64,000 nt of DNA from Galactobacillus timonensis (GTDB lineage: Bacteria; Bacillota_I; Bacilli_A; Erysipelotrichales; Erysipelotrichaceae). Every line of letters begins with the position of its first letter. Position 1 is the stretch's first letter. Both the position numbers and the translations under genes were made by a program. Where the stretch lies: assembly GCF_900240265.1 (NCBI RefSeq), contig NZ_LT964739.1, positions 1,448,664 through 1,512,663 of the forward strand. The letters run 5' to 3'. The notes under the pieces are model-generated. The model made no database searches, was not told where the DNA came from, and worked only from the letters and a program-made list of their open reading frames with translations. Below are positions 15,569-23,829 of this stretch, piece after piece.

Positions 15569-16720
15569 ATGCCGCTCAGAAGGACAAAGCATACATCGAA
15601 AACAAAGGACCGCATTGCTTATAAGTTCCGTCTTGGGGCTCTTTCGCCTGCGCAGGAAGGATACTTTGCAAAGACATTCGGTGCAGTTCGCTGGCTTTAT
15701 AATCGCATGCTGGCTGACAAAATCAATGCCTGGCAGAACTTTGGCGAGAATCTTCAGCTCACGCCGGCATGGTATAAAAAATTGTCCTGCTGTCCATGGC
15801 TCAAAGACGTAGACAGTCTTGCCCTTGCAAATGTGCAGCTCAATCTGGATCAGGCGTTTCGTCGCTTCTTCAATAAAGAAGGCGGATATCCGAAATTCAA
15901 GAAGAAGGCGGATCATCGTGATTCGTATACAACGAATCATGTGACTGCGCATTGGAAAGATGGAAAGTTATATTTGCCTCTTCCGAAGATGAAAGAAGAA
16001 GTGTGCGTCATTAACCATCGCTCCATTAAGAAAGGCGGCGTGCTGAAGAGTGCAACGATTTCACGTGATCCTAGTGGGAAATACTATGTTTCCCTGCTCT
16101 ATGAGTATGCAAAAGAACCTGTCGCGCATGACATTGATCCTGACAATGCAATCGGACTGGATATGTCAATGCATGGACTGTATGTTGACTCAGAACAGCG
16201 TCATGTCGATGCGCCGGAATGGTATAGCAAAGCAGAAGCACGGTTAGCCAGAGAGCAGCGAAAGCTTTCGCACATGAAAAAAGGATCTTCCAATTATCAG
16301 AAGCAGCGGCTGAAGGTCGCAAAGCTGTATTCGAAAACCAAGAATCAGCGGACCGACTTTCTGCATAAGCTGTCAAATGATCTGACGAATGCGTATGACA
16401 TCATCGGAATTGAGGATCTGAATATGCGTGCGATGGCACAGTCGCTGAACTATGGCAAATCGGTTGGTGACAAGGGATGGGGAGCTTTTGCAGTGATGCT
16501 CGCATACAAAGCGGAGCGGAAAGGCAAAAAGCTGATCCGCATTGACAAATGGTTCCCCAGCTCTCAGATGTGTCATGAATGCGGAAGCCTCAATAAGAAG
16601 ACAAAGGACACTTCCATTCGTGACTGGACATGCCCCGTCTGCGGGCATCATCATGATCGTGATGAAAACGCAGCACGGAATATCAAAACTGAAGCAGTGC
16701 GAATCTACTGCACATGCTAA
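15569..16720 (+). CDS. tnpB: TnpB, RNA-guided nuclease of the IS200/IS605 element
   Basis: A 383-residue TnpB, ancestor-type of Cas12. It cleaves DNA next to a short motif using an omega RNA made from the right end, and helps retain the element. All RuvC parts are visible: first Asp in IGLDMSMHGLYVDS (about residue 194), Glu in IIGIEDLNM (about 280), last Asp in HDRDENAARNI (about 366). The zinc finger is CHECG and CPVCG (about 333-355). The N-terminal helix-turn-helix region has YKFRLGALSPAQEGYFAKTFGAVRWLYNRM. It starts 6 bases after tnpA and looks intact. Confidence 0.95.
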   Translation: MPLRRTKHTSKTKDRIAYKFRLGALSPAQEGYFAKTFGAVRWLYNRMLADKINAWQNFGENLQLTPAWYKKLSCCPWLKDVDSLALANVQLNLDQAFRRFFNKEGGYPKFKKKADHRDSYTTNHVTAHWKDGKLYLPLPKMKEEVCVINHRSIKKGGVLKSATISRDPSGKYYVSLLYEYAKEPVAHDIDPDNAIGLDMSMHGLYVDSEQRHVDAPEWYSKAEARLAREQRKLSHMKKGSSNYQKQRLKVAKLYSKTKNQRTDFLHKLSNDLTNAYDIIGIEDLNMRAMAQSLNYGKSVGDKGWGAFAVMLAYKAERKGKKLIRIDKWFPSSQMCHECGSLNKKTKDTSIRDWTCPVCGHHHDRDENAARNIKTEAVRIYCTC

Positions 16721-16925
16721 ACAAGGCATTACAGAACCTCCGGGCCGGAGGGGTTAGCTCGAAATCACTATGCAGGCAAAAGTGCAAGGCTGCATAGAAC
16801 AACTCCAGCGTGATGGAACGGCATATCCTTCATGGATCTGCAGCGCATCCCTGACAGTCTGGCAACACGAGAAAAGAGAGGAGCGGATGCTCCGAAGCTC
16901 GGTTACTTGTAGCCGAGTAGGTCAC
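16700..16925 (+). ncRNA. Predicted omega RNA region at the IS right end
   Basis: The stretch after tnpB up to the right end has several stems: CCTCC/GGAGG (16737-16751), TATGCAG/CTGCATA (16769-16796), GGAGC/GCTCC (about 16880-16893) and the end hairpin 16898-16917. In studied elements the guide RNA of TnpB spans exactly this region, and the guide is read from DNA beyond the right end. The 5' boundary given here is a guess. Confidence 0.6.
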
Positions 16926-16935
16926 ATCCGAATCG

Positions 16936-18030
16936 TTACAGGTTGTCTTTCCGATCGCTAATTCCGGCAGTTTCTCTGATACAGGCTTCCAGGTTTTCAG
17001 GCATGGAGCGGATTCCGCGCACTGAAGTGATACCGAATGTGCGAAGCAGAGGCCGTGGAAAGAGATCGGAAGAGAACCGGTCGAGAATGGTCATTTCCAT
17101 TTTTTCGTTCCCATCATTCATTACGGAATGCGCTTTTTCTACACGGCAGCGATAGGTGATCGCACCGACCGGCATGCCAACGTAGATGTAGATGAGATCT
17201 CCATCCCGTACAGAAGAGAAGCAGTGCCAGCTGACGTGGATCCTGTTTTTCCAGTGTTCGTCAAGACTGTACATCGTCGGATTGGAGGGAATGATCCAGG
17301 AAACAGGCTGATTGAAAGGCCGTACTTTGCCGTGCTGTGACGTCAAAGTACGAGACAGGGCGGCGAGATCGAGGATCACGCCGTCGGCGAGCGTATCATC
17401 GAGGACGATCGAGATCCAGTGTTTCCTGTTCATGTGATAGCAGGGGTAGAAGCCGTTTGTTTTAAGGAGGACCGGGATGTCTTCTTCGTTGACTTTGAGG
17501 TTGAGGATATCGGCTGTATCTGTTTTTTCCCCGCTTCTTTCTGCTGCGTTGTTCTTTTCCGGGTTCATCCGGTCTTTATCTATCCGCAGGAATACGGCAT
17601 ACCACTTCTGATTTGCGGGATTGCGAAAGACAAGACCCTCATCTTTTTTGAAGGGGCAGGTGAGCGTGTCACCATAGGTTTCCTGAATCTTTTCGGCAAT
17701 CCGGTTGGCCTGATCACTTACGAAGGGGACGTTCCTGAAACAGGCATCACGGATGGAATACAGAAGGGAAAGGTAGGCTTCCTTTACAGATGCCGCAAAG
17801 GCACCGGAACTTTGTTCAAGCCGCAGAGGTGCGTATTCATCCCCTGTTTGAGGATCGACGACATGTCCGTCCACCCTCTTTTCTTTCCCGACTGTAATAG
17901 TCGCAAGAAAGACGCCGTCAAGCAAAGGAGCCTGATAGATCAGCGTTCCATTCTCGGCGCGGAATCCGAAGTCTCTAAGACGCTCGGGGATCGGGCGGTA
18001 TTTTTGGAAGACAGCTTCTTCGATCGTCAT
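16936..18030 (-). CDS. MmcQ/YjbR-family protein with C-terminal PUA/EVE-like domain
   Basis: A 364-residue cytoplasmic protein. Residues about 1-105 form an N-terminal domain seen in longer YjbR relatives. Residues about 115-235 match the MmcQ/YjbR fold (FRNPANQKWYAVFLRID, then LNLKVNEED, YHMNRKHWISIVLDD). Residues about 250-355 (NPTMYSLDEHWKNR, GDLIYIYVGMPVGAITYRCRV) resemble a PUA/EVE-like fold, which in other proteins binds modified bases. The order suggests nucleic-acid binding, but no function is proven. It lies downstream of the broken diguanylate cyclase (13 bases), and its stop codon is close to the IS right end. Confidence 0.72.
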   Translation of the reverse strand: MTIEEAVFQKYRPIPERLRDFGFRAENGTLIYQAPLLDGVFLATITVGKEKRVDGHVVDPQTGDEYAPLRLEQSSGAFAASVKEAYLSLLYSIRDACFRNVPFVSDQANRIAEKIQETYGDTLTCPFKKDEGLVFRNPANQKWYAVFLRIDKDRMNPEKNNAAERSGEKTDTADILNLKVNEEDIPVLLKTNGFYPCYHMNRKHWISIVLDDTLADGVILDLAALSRTLTSQHGKVRPFNQPVSWIIPSNPTMYSLDEHWKNRIHVSWHCFSSVRDGDLIYIYVGMPVGAITYRCRVEKAHSVMNDGNEKMEMTILDRFSSDLFPRPLLRTFGITSVRGIRSMPENLEACIRETAGISDRKDNL

Positions 18031-18043
18031 AGTCTGGAACCTG

Positions 18044-19063
18044 TCATTTCTCCCGCCGGCGGCTTTTCATTTCGTACATTTTCTGATCAGCGTCTTGAAA
18101 GACATCTTCCACGGTCTGCTTACTTCCGGCTGTATAGACGGTGGTGCCCCAGGAAAGGGAGACATTGCGCAGCTTTGACAGCTGCTCGATTTTTTCTGCG
18201 ATGGCCGGCATCAGTTTCACTGCTTTTTTTCCAATGAGGACGAAGACAAATTCGTCGCCTTCGATATGTCCTTTTTCATCATTGATCATTTTCAGGTGGT
18301 TGAGATCGATGGATACGACGAAAACCTTTTTCAGGGTTTCTTCCTTCATCTGGGCGACAAGAGAGTCGTGCGATGTGCGCCAGGAGGTGCGGTTGCCAAG
18401 CCCCGTCAGAGGATCTGTATAGGCCTGGTGGCGGTAGATCTCGGCCTTCATGGATGTAGTGAGACGCCACTTGATCTCATTGACATACTGAATCGTCAGA
18501 AGGATCATCAGGAAGATGTATCCGGTGCGGGAGAATGCGGCAGTGTCCTGGAAGCGGATGCCCATAATGTTGTGGCGGAAGTAATCGACGAAGCCGGTAC
18601 CCATGAAGGTCGCCAGGCCGACGATCATTCAGATGTAGCGCTCCAGAAACTTGGGCTCGGAAGGAAGATCCTTTACAGATACATAGATGAAGTGCACAAA
18701 GGATGCGATCAGAATGCTCATGATCAGCGGGCCGCAGTCATGCACGTCATATCCAAACACATTCCAGAGCAGCTGGCTGACGATCGGGATGGTGGTGTAG
18801 ATCACCGCCAACGGTTCATTGCGTCCATGCGTCTGTACGGCAAGCTGATCCAGCTGCGCCGGCGTTCCATCCTTGAACGTCCAGTCCGAGGAACAGTCGA
18901 TCAGCTGATCCTGCGTGGAAAAATGAAAGACCTGGGAAAGAAAGGCATTCTTTCGGGTAAAGCCGGCATTTTCCGCAGCCATTACAACAAGAAAAACAGT
19001 TGTAAGAATACAGAGGTAAATGGCAGGGGATCGCAATGTGTGGAGCGGTTTCTTCATGGACAT
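18044..19063 (-). pseudogene. Decayed membrane diguanylate cyclase (in-frame stop and GGDEF deletion)
   Basis: One gene split by a TGA at 18629-18631; both halves are in the same frame and the next codon is ATG. The first half has an N-terminal membrane segment, an outside region and further membrane segments. The second half has two more segments and a GGDEF domain (AYTDPLTGLGNR, SIDLNHLKMINDEKGH). The GGDEF domain itself is damaged: the usual 30 or so residues between NDxxGH and the signature are missing, and the signature reads EGDEF. Cyclic di-GMP synthesis is therefore unlikely. Other genes nearby use TGA as a normal stop, so recoding is not expected. Confidence 0.82.
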
Positions 19064-19200
19064 ATCTCTGCGATTGGTATTATCCTACTTGTCTTATTCT
19101 ATAGCAGAAATTCCATCCAAATTTTAACCGGTACAATTGATTCCGGGAGGCAATTCTGGAAGAAGAAAAGCGTTTATAATGATAGAAGAAAGCGGAATTT

Positions 19201-19692
19201 ATGGCGTTTACTCTTCCATTTTCAAGAATTCATAAATACAGCGGAAGTGCAGTTGACCTGGTCATAGAACAGGCAATTCCTTTTTTTGGGAACAGTGACG
19301 ATGTGCGCTCACTGAATTTTGATATCTACCTGCACGATACGGGGATCCGCGCGGGGCTGTGCGATCTTCGCCTTGGGATGAATGAGGAGCTGTATTATGC
19401 GGGCAATATCGGCTACCGCATCTTTCCGGGGGAGCGGGGACACGGCTATGCCTATGAGGCGTGCCGGATTCTGTTTGATATTGCCCGTTCACGGGGAATG
19501 ACGGAGCTGATCATTACCTGTTCGCCAGACAATATTCCTTCGCGCCGTACGCTTGAAAAACTGGGCGGGACCCTGCTGGAAACGGCCAATGTGCCGGAAG
19601 ACCACTGGCTGTATCAGCGCGGGGAAAAGGTAAAGAACATCTATCGCTATGACCTTCTGGCGCCGGATTCTCCTTCGGCGGAAGCTTTCTGA
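19201..19692 (+). CDS. GNAT-family N-acetyltransferase
   Basis: A 163-residue acetyl-CoA-dependent transferase of the RimJ/RimL-like branch. It shows the acetyl-CoA-binding segment GYRIFPGERGHGYAYEACRILFDIA and later CSPDNIPSRRTLEKLGG, both typical of this group. A TATAAT at about 19170 gives a 20-base leader; a weak AGAAAG precedes the ATG. Cardiolipin synthase follows. Substrate unknown. Confidence 0.85.
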   Translation: MAFTLPFSRIHKYSGSAVDLVIEQAIPFFGNSDDVRSLNFDIYLHDTGIRAGLCDLRLGMNEELYYAGNIGYRIFPGERGHGYAYEACRILFDIARSRGMTELIITCSPDNIPSRRTLEKLGGTLLETANVPEDHWLYQRGEKVKNIYRYDLLAPDSPSAEAF

Positions 19693-19769
19693 GGGTACAG
19701 TTTTGAAAAATCGTCGAAATGGGGCAGGCGCATGTCTGCAGGTATTTTCAGAATGCCTATAATGGGAAT

Positions 19770-21299
19770 ATGCTGCGGAAGGCGCTGAAAATTCTGACGA
19801 GCCGGCTGGTTCTGGTCGTTGCACTGATTGCGATCCAGGTTGCTTTCATTGTTTCCTGGTTTTACAGCAGAGTTTCCCAGACGCTGATGCCGTTTATCAA
19901 TGCGGCGGCCATTGTTCTGATGGTTTATATCATCAATTCCAAGGAGGATCCTGCCTATAAGCTCGGCTGGTGCATTGTGATCCTGGCATTTCCGGTCTTC
20001 GGAATTGTGATGTATGTGCTTTGCTTCGGACGCAAGATGCCGGCGAAGCTTGCCCATGGAACAACCGATGCCAACAGCCGGATGGCCAATCTTCTGAGCC
20101 AGGATCCTGCGGTGATGGAACGGCTGGCGAAGGAGGATCCGGACGGAGTTCCCATGTTCCGCAATGGACTTAGGATGTCGCGGTTTCCGGTATATCAGAA
20201 TACCTGTGCGCAGTACTTCGGGTCGGGTGAAGAGTGGTTTCCGGTGTTTCTTGCGAAGCTGAAAGGGGCGAAGCGTTTTATTTTTCTTGAGTACTTCATC
20301 ATCAATCCCGGCACGATGTGGGATGAAGTTCTTGGCGTACTGAAGCAGAAGGTTGCTGAGGGCGTGCAGGTGAAGCTGATCTATGATGATCTGGGATGTC
20401 TAGATTCGGGCCGTAACTTTGCCAGGAAGATGAATGAACTTGGCATTGAGACGTACTGCTTCAATCGGCTGCGGCCGGCCCTTGCCATTCAGATGAACAA
20501 CCGTGATCACCGCAAGATCTGTGTCATCGATAATACGGTCGGATTTACGGGCGGCGTCAACATTTCGGATGAATATGCCAACCGGATCGTGCGCTTCGGC
20601 TACTGGCGGGATTCGGCAATCATGATCGAAGGGGAGGCTGTGTGGTCGCTCACCGTCATGTTCCTGGGAATGTATACCTATCTCAAGAAGGATGATGAGG
20701 GCATTGATTATTCAAGATACAAGCTGCCGTATGTGATGCCTGAACAGCCCTCCGGTTATTTTCAGCCGTTTTCAGATACGCCGACGGATGCGGCCAATGC
20801 CGGTCTTTCAGTGCATATGAATCTCGTGCTTCAGGCGCGGAAATATGTTTATATTGATACGCCGTATCTGATCCTTGCAGAGCCGATGAAGAATGCGCTG
20901 TGTCTGGCGGGGGATAACGGAATCGATGTCCGAATCCTTACGCCGCACATTCCGGACAAGAAGATCGCCTTCACCATGACCCGCAGCAACTATCAGGTTC
21001 TTTTGGAACACGGAGTGAAGATCTATGAGTATACGCCGGGCTTCAACCATACCAAGAACATTGTGTCGGATGATCTGCGCGGTACGGTCGGTACGGTAAA
21101 TACGGACTATCGAAGCTATTATCTGCACTTTGAGAACGGTGTTCTCTTTGAAGACAGTGCGACGGCTGTTGTGCTGCGGGATGCCTTCTTAAAGGGGCTG
21201 GAACAGGCGCAGGAAGTGACGCTGGAAGATACGAGGCACATCAATATCTTTGTGCGCATCTTTTCGGCGGTTGCCAATCTGTTTGCGCCGCTATTCTGA
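19770..21299 (+). CDS. cls: Cardiolipin synthase
   Basis: Membrane enzyme that condenses two phosphatidylglycerols to cardiolipin. The 509-residue protein has two N-terminal membrane segments (about 10-30 and 35-75 from this start), then two phospholipase D motifs: HRKICVID in the middle and HTKNIVSDD near residue 430. I prefer the ATG at 19770 (MLRKALK) over the one at 19719, because bacterial Cls proteins begin just before the first membrane segment. TATAAT (19758-19763) lies 6 bases before this ATG, so the message may be leaderless. The amidase gene overlaps its stop codon. Confidence 0.93.
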   Translation: MLRKALKILTSRLVLVVALIAIQVAFIVSWFYSRVSQTLMPFINAAAIVLMVYIINSKEDPAYKLGWCIVILAFPVFGIVMYVLCFGRKMPAKLAHGTTDANSRMANLLSQDPAVMERLAKEDPDGVPMFRNGLRMSRFPVYQNTCAQYFGSGEEWFPVFLAKLKGAKRFIFLEYFIINPGTMWDEVLGVLKQKVAEGVQVKLIYDDLGCLDSGRNFARKMNELGIETYCFNRLRPALAIQMNNRDHRKICVIDNTVGFTGGVNISDEYANRIVRFGYWRDSAIMIEGEAVWSLTVMFLGMYTYLKKDDEGIDYSRYKLPYVMPEQPSGYFQPFSDTPTDAANAGLSVHMNLVLQARKYVYIDTPYLILAEPMKNALCLAGDNGIDVRILTPHIPDKKIAFTMTRSNYQVLLEHGVKIYEYTPGFNHTKNIVSDDLRGTVGTVNTDYRSYYLHFENGVLFEDSATAVVLRDAFLKGLEQAQEVTLEDTRHINIFVRIFSAVANLFAPLF

Positions 21300-22075
21300 T
21301 GATGAACAGGAATTCAAGAAAGAAAACGAAACCTTCAACGGTTTCGAAACTGCGGAACAAAGGAAAGCACAGGCACAGAAAAGGACCGGTCAGTCTGCTT
21401 ACGGTGCTGTTGGCGATGATTGCGCTGGTGCTGGCACTTTTTATTATTGCCCTTGCGGAACATGACTGGAATGTGCAGGATGTATTTACGTTTCCGACAC
21501 CGTCGCCGACTCCTTCCGAGCCCGGCGTGACGGTGAACAGGGAGTTTGATGAGGCCGGCGGCATTGCGGTGGTACAGAACTATATTCCTTACGATTCCCC
21601 GCGTCGTCCGGGTGAAATCCGCGAGATCAAGTATGTGACAATCCATGAGACGGACAATCGCAGTGCGGATGCGGACGCTGCGCAGCATGCCCTGTTTCTG
21701 ACGTCGAATACGACGGATATTACGGCCTGGCACTATACGGTGGACGATCATTCGATCTATCACCATATTCCGGATAATGAGATTGCCTGGAATGCAGGAG
21801 ATTCCCGGACGGAAGACGGTGGCAATATGAACGGCATCGGCATCGAGATGTGCGTCAACTACGGCAGCGACTTCGAGCAGACGATGAAAAACACCGCCTG
21901 GCTGGCGGCGAAGCTGCTGGTGACCTATGATCTGACGCCGGATGATGTGCGGCTTCATGCGGACTTCATGGACAAGGAGTGTCCGCACCGGCTGATCAGT
22001 GAGGGCAGGGTGCCGGAGTTTTATCAGATGATCCGGGATTGCTATCACATCCTGAAGGAACAGTCGGGATCCTGA
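21299..22075 (+). CDS. Membrane-anchored N-acetylmuramoyl-L-alanine amidase
   Basis: Peptidoglycan amidase of 258 residues. A very basic N-terminus (RKKTKPS...KGKHRHRKG) is followed by one membrane anchor (about 31-53), a Pro/Ser/Thr linker and an Amidase_2 domain (about 85-250). Zinc-ligand candidates are the histidine in YVTIHETDNR and those in the LHADFMDKECPHRL segment; HYTVDDHSIYHHIPDNEIAWNAG is the typical core. The ATG overlaps the cls stop (TGATG), so translation is coupled. Its stop abuts directly the stop of the convergent crp-like gene, with no visible terminator. Confidence 0.92.
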   Translation: MMNRNSRKKTKPSTVSKLRNKGKHRHRKGPVSLLTVLLAMIALVLALFIIALAEHDWNVQDVFTFPTPSPTPSEPGVTVNREFDEAGGIAVVQNYIPYDSPRRPGEIREIKYVTIHETDNRSADADAAQHALFLTSNTTDITAWHYTVDDHSIYHHIPDNEIAWNAGDSRTEDGGNMNGIGIEMCVNYGSDFEQTMKNTAWLAAKLLVTYDLTPDDVRLHADFMDKECPHRLISEGRVPEFYQMIRDCYHILKEQSGS

Positions 22076-22753
22076 TCATTCGTAGTAGGTATAGGTGCTG
22101 CTTGAAAGAGAGTAGAGCAGCTCATAGTCTTCGATGAAGTAATGGCGCTTTTCCCTGCGGAGGGCGCCTTTTTCTACGAAATCATTCATGATCCGGATGA
22201 GCTGGCGGGTGCTGATGCACAGCTCGGCGGCACATTCTTTCAAGGTGATGGTAAGGCGGCCGTCTCGGCAGTTTTCCAGAAGAAAGGCTGCGGTCCGCTT
22301 ACTGCTGGAAACGGAGGCGGACAGAGCTTTGTCATTCTGCAGAACCAGGCGATAGGACAGCAGGCTGCAGAGATACTGCAGAAATACTACGTCATTGAGA
22401 AGCTGGCTTCGATGTTCCGGCAGGGAAATAGCAAGCACCAGTCCGTCACTGACGGCACGCACGTCATTGGCGGGATTCTTTTTCCAGAGGGAGCTGACTT
22501 CTCCAAGGACCGAAAACGAACGTACGGCACCGAGATAGATCGTTCGCCCGGTCTCGGAAGTGGTACAGAAGCACAGTTCGCCGCGCACGAGGAAATAGAG
22601 ATAGGCAGACGCGGTTCCGGACCGGATCAGAATATCGCCGCAAGAAAAGGACCATAGCTCCGTAATCGGCAGCGGATCGAAGCCGAAGCAGCTGCGGTAG
22701 GGGACGGAATCAATGGCCTTTTCAAGTTCTTCTCTGCGTTTGATCTGTTTCAT
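22076..22753 (-). CDS. Crp/Fnr-family transcriptional regulator
   Basis: A 225-residue regulator: N-terminal cyclic-nucleotide-binding-like domain (about 15-130, FSCGDILIRSGTASAYLYFLVRGELCF) and C-terminal HTH (about 160-215, TLKECAAELCISTRQLIRIMNDFVEKGAL). The N-terminal FNR-type Cys cluster is absent, so it is not a classic oxygen sensor. I start it at the ATG at 22753 (MKQIKR). On the minus strand GTGACA and TAAAAT form a promoter whose -35 overlaps the 18-bp palindrome 22775-22792, suggesting autoregulation. It is divergent from the PhnD operon and probably controls it. Confidence 0.85.
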   Translation of the reverse strand: MKQIKRREELEKAIDSVPYRSCFGFDPLPITELWSFSCGDILIRSGTASAYLYFLVRGELCFCTTSETGRTIYLGAVRSFSVLGEVSSLWKKNPANDVRAVSDGLVLAISLPEHRSQLLNDVVFLQYLCSLLSYRLVLQNDKALSASVSSSKRTAAFLLENCRDGRLTITLKECAAELCISTRQLIRIMNDFVEKGALRREKRHYFIEDYELLYSLSSSTYTYYE

Positions 22754-22774
22754 ATCCTGTATTTTAGACCGGGA

Positions 22775-22792
22775 AAGTGACACGTGTCACTT
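22775..22792. promoter_or_regulatory. Perfect 18-bp palindrome, likely Crp-like operator
   Basis: AAGTGACACGTGTCACTT is fully self-complementary. It lies in the 129-base gap between the divergent Crp/Fnr-type gene and phnD. Its GTGACA matches a -35 for the regulator gene. The TGACA half-sites are the right kind of sequence for a Crp-family protein. The palindrome is seen; the binding protein is inferred. Confidence 0.75.
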
Positions 22793-22849
22793 CGTTGGAA
22801 AATCCTTTCCATGTATTTTATGTTCGTACCTTATGATTGCCGTATGAAG

Positions 22850-22882
22850 GAGGATCCGTTTGTTCAAACGGACGATGAGGAA
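22850..22882 (+). promoter_or_regulatory. Unusual ribosome-binding region of phnD with hairpin
   Basis: A strong AAGGAGG (about 22846-22852) is followed by the hairpin CCGTTTG / CAAACGG (about 22856-22871), and only then the ATG at 22883 with a weak GAGG close by. A 9-codon frame starting at a TTG inside the hairpin would end at a TGA overlapping the phnD ATG. The hairpin could bring the strong site close to the start, or the mini-frame could couple translation. Confidence 0.4.
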
Positions 22883-23824
22883 ATGAAAACTCTTGGGAAA
22901 TCGCTTCTGGCATTCAGCATGATTCTTCTTGCGGCATGTGGATCTTCTTCGGGTTCAGCCGCCGCAGCATCTGCGTCTTCTGAAGCTTCCGCTTCTGCAC
23001 TGACACCTTTGACGGTGCAGTTCGTTCCGACGAACAATGATGGATCCATGGAGGCGAAGGCAAAGCCGTTTGCGGATTATCTGAGCGAGAAACTGGGTCG
23101 GGAAGTCACGGTTACGCTGGCAACGGATTATTCGACGATTGTCGAGGCAATGGAATCGGGCAAGGTCGATATCGGCATCATGCCGCCGGCAGCGTATGTA
23201 CAGGCGAAAAACGCCGGTGCCGCCAAGGCTCTGCTTTCTTCGACACTGGTCGACTACGATCAGACGACGGAACTGCCGATTGAAGGTTCAACTATCGGTA
23301 CCTTCAAGGGTGAAGTGATCTGCCGCGCGGACAGTGACATGACGCAGCTTTCGGATCTTAAGGGCAGGAAAATTGCGACGCTGAGCCCAAATTCAGCTTC
23401 CGGCTATATCTATCCGGTTGCGGAGATGAAGGATATCGGCATTGATCCGACAACGGACTGCACGTTGGTTACGGTCAACGATATTCCTTCGGAAATTACG
23501 GCGGTTCTCAATGGACAGGTTGATGCGGCATTTGTCTTTGAGGGGGCGCGCTATGTCTTCAACAGCAAGTTTGAGGATAATGATCTGCTTACGGATCTCA
23601 AGGTTCTGTATCTGACAAAGGGCGATATTCCCAATGATGCGATTGCTGTTCTGCCGACGATGGATGAAGCGACCCAGCAGCAGGTCAAGGAAGTCTTCCT
23701 GAACATGCCGAATGATGAGGAAGGCAAGGATGCGATGACCCTGTGGGGACATACGGGATATGTTGAGGCAGATGAGTCTGCCTATGACACGATGCAGTCC
23801 TACATCGACAAGGCTTCGGAATAA
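22883..23824 (+). CDS. phnD: Phosphonate/phosphite-type ABC transporter substrate-binding lipoprotein (PhnD family)
   Basis: Surface lipoprotein of 313 residues. The signal peptide starts at the ATG at 22883 (MKTLGKSLLAF) and ends in the lipobox LLAACG; an Ala/Ser-rich linker follows. The body has PhnD features: VQFVPTNNDGSMEAKAKPFADYLSEKLG, GKVDIGIMPPAAYV and LSPNSASGYIYP. An upstream in-frame start would put extra charged residues before the signal peptide and is unlikely. First gene of an operon with PhnC, two PhnE and a phosphoesterase. The true ligand (phosphonate, phosphite or an organophosphate) is not shown by sequence. Confidence 0.88.
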   Translation: MKTLGKSLLAFSMILLAACGSSSGSAAAASASSEASASALTPLTVQFVPTNNDGSMEAKAKPFADYLSEKLGREVTVTLATDYSTIVEAMESGKVDIGIMPPAAYVQAKNAGAAKALLSSTLVDYDQTTELPIEGSTIGTFKGEVICRADSDMTQLSDLKGRKIATLSPNSASGYIYPVAEMKDIGIDPTTDCTLVTVNDIPSEITAVLNGQVDAAFVFEGARYVFNSKFEDNDLLTDLKVLYLTKGDIPNDAIAVLPTMDEATQQQVKEVFLNMPNDEEGKDAMTLWGHTGYVEADESAYDTMQSYIDKASE

Positions 23825-23829
23825 CGGTC

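Larger units (their letters stand above)
15023..16927 (+). mobile_element. IS200/IS605-family insertion sequence (tnpA + tnpB)
   Basis: A complete element of about 1.9 kb. The left subterminal hairpin CTCCC / GGGAG lies at 15042-15061 and the right one CTCGGTTAC / GTAGCCGAG at 16898-16917. Both carry the same nine bases TTACTTGTA at the apex (15047-15055 and 16903-16911), which marks them as the paired ends recognised by the transposase. The exact cleavage points are not certain; the left one is probably just after the TTTTTAAG of the terminator, the right one a few bases past 16918. There are no target duplications, as expected for this single-strand transposition family. Confidence 0.85.

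Noticed and set aside
18629..18631. TGA in the diguanylate cyclase as recoded UGA (tryptophan or selenocysteine)
   Set aside because: Other genes in the window stop at TGA, no SECIS-like stem was seen, and the GGDEF domain is damaged anyway.
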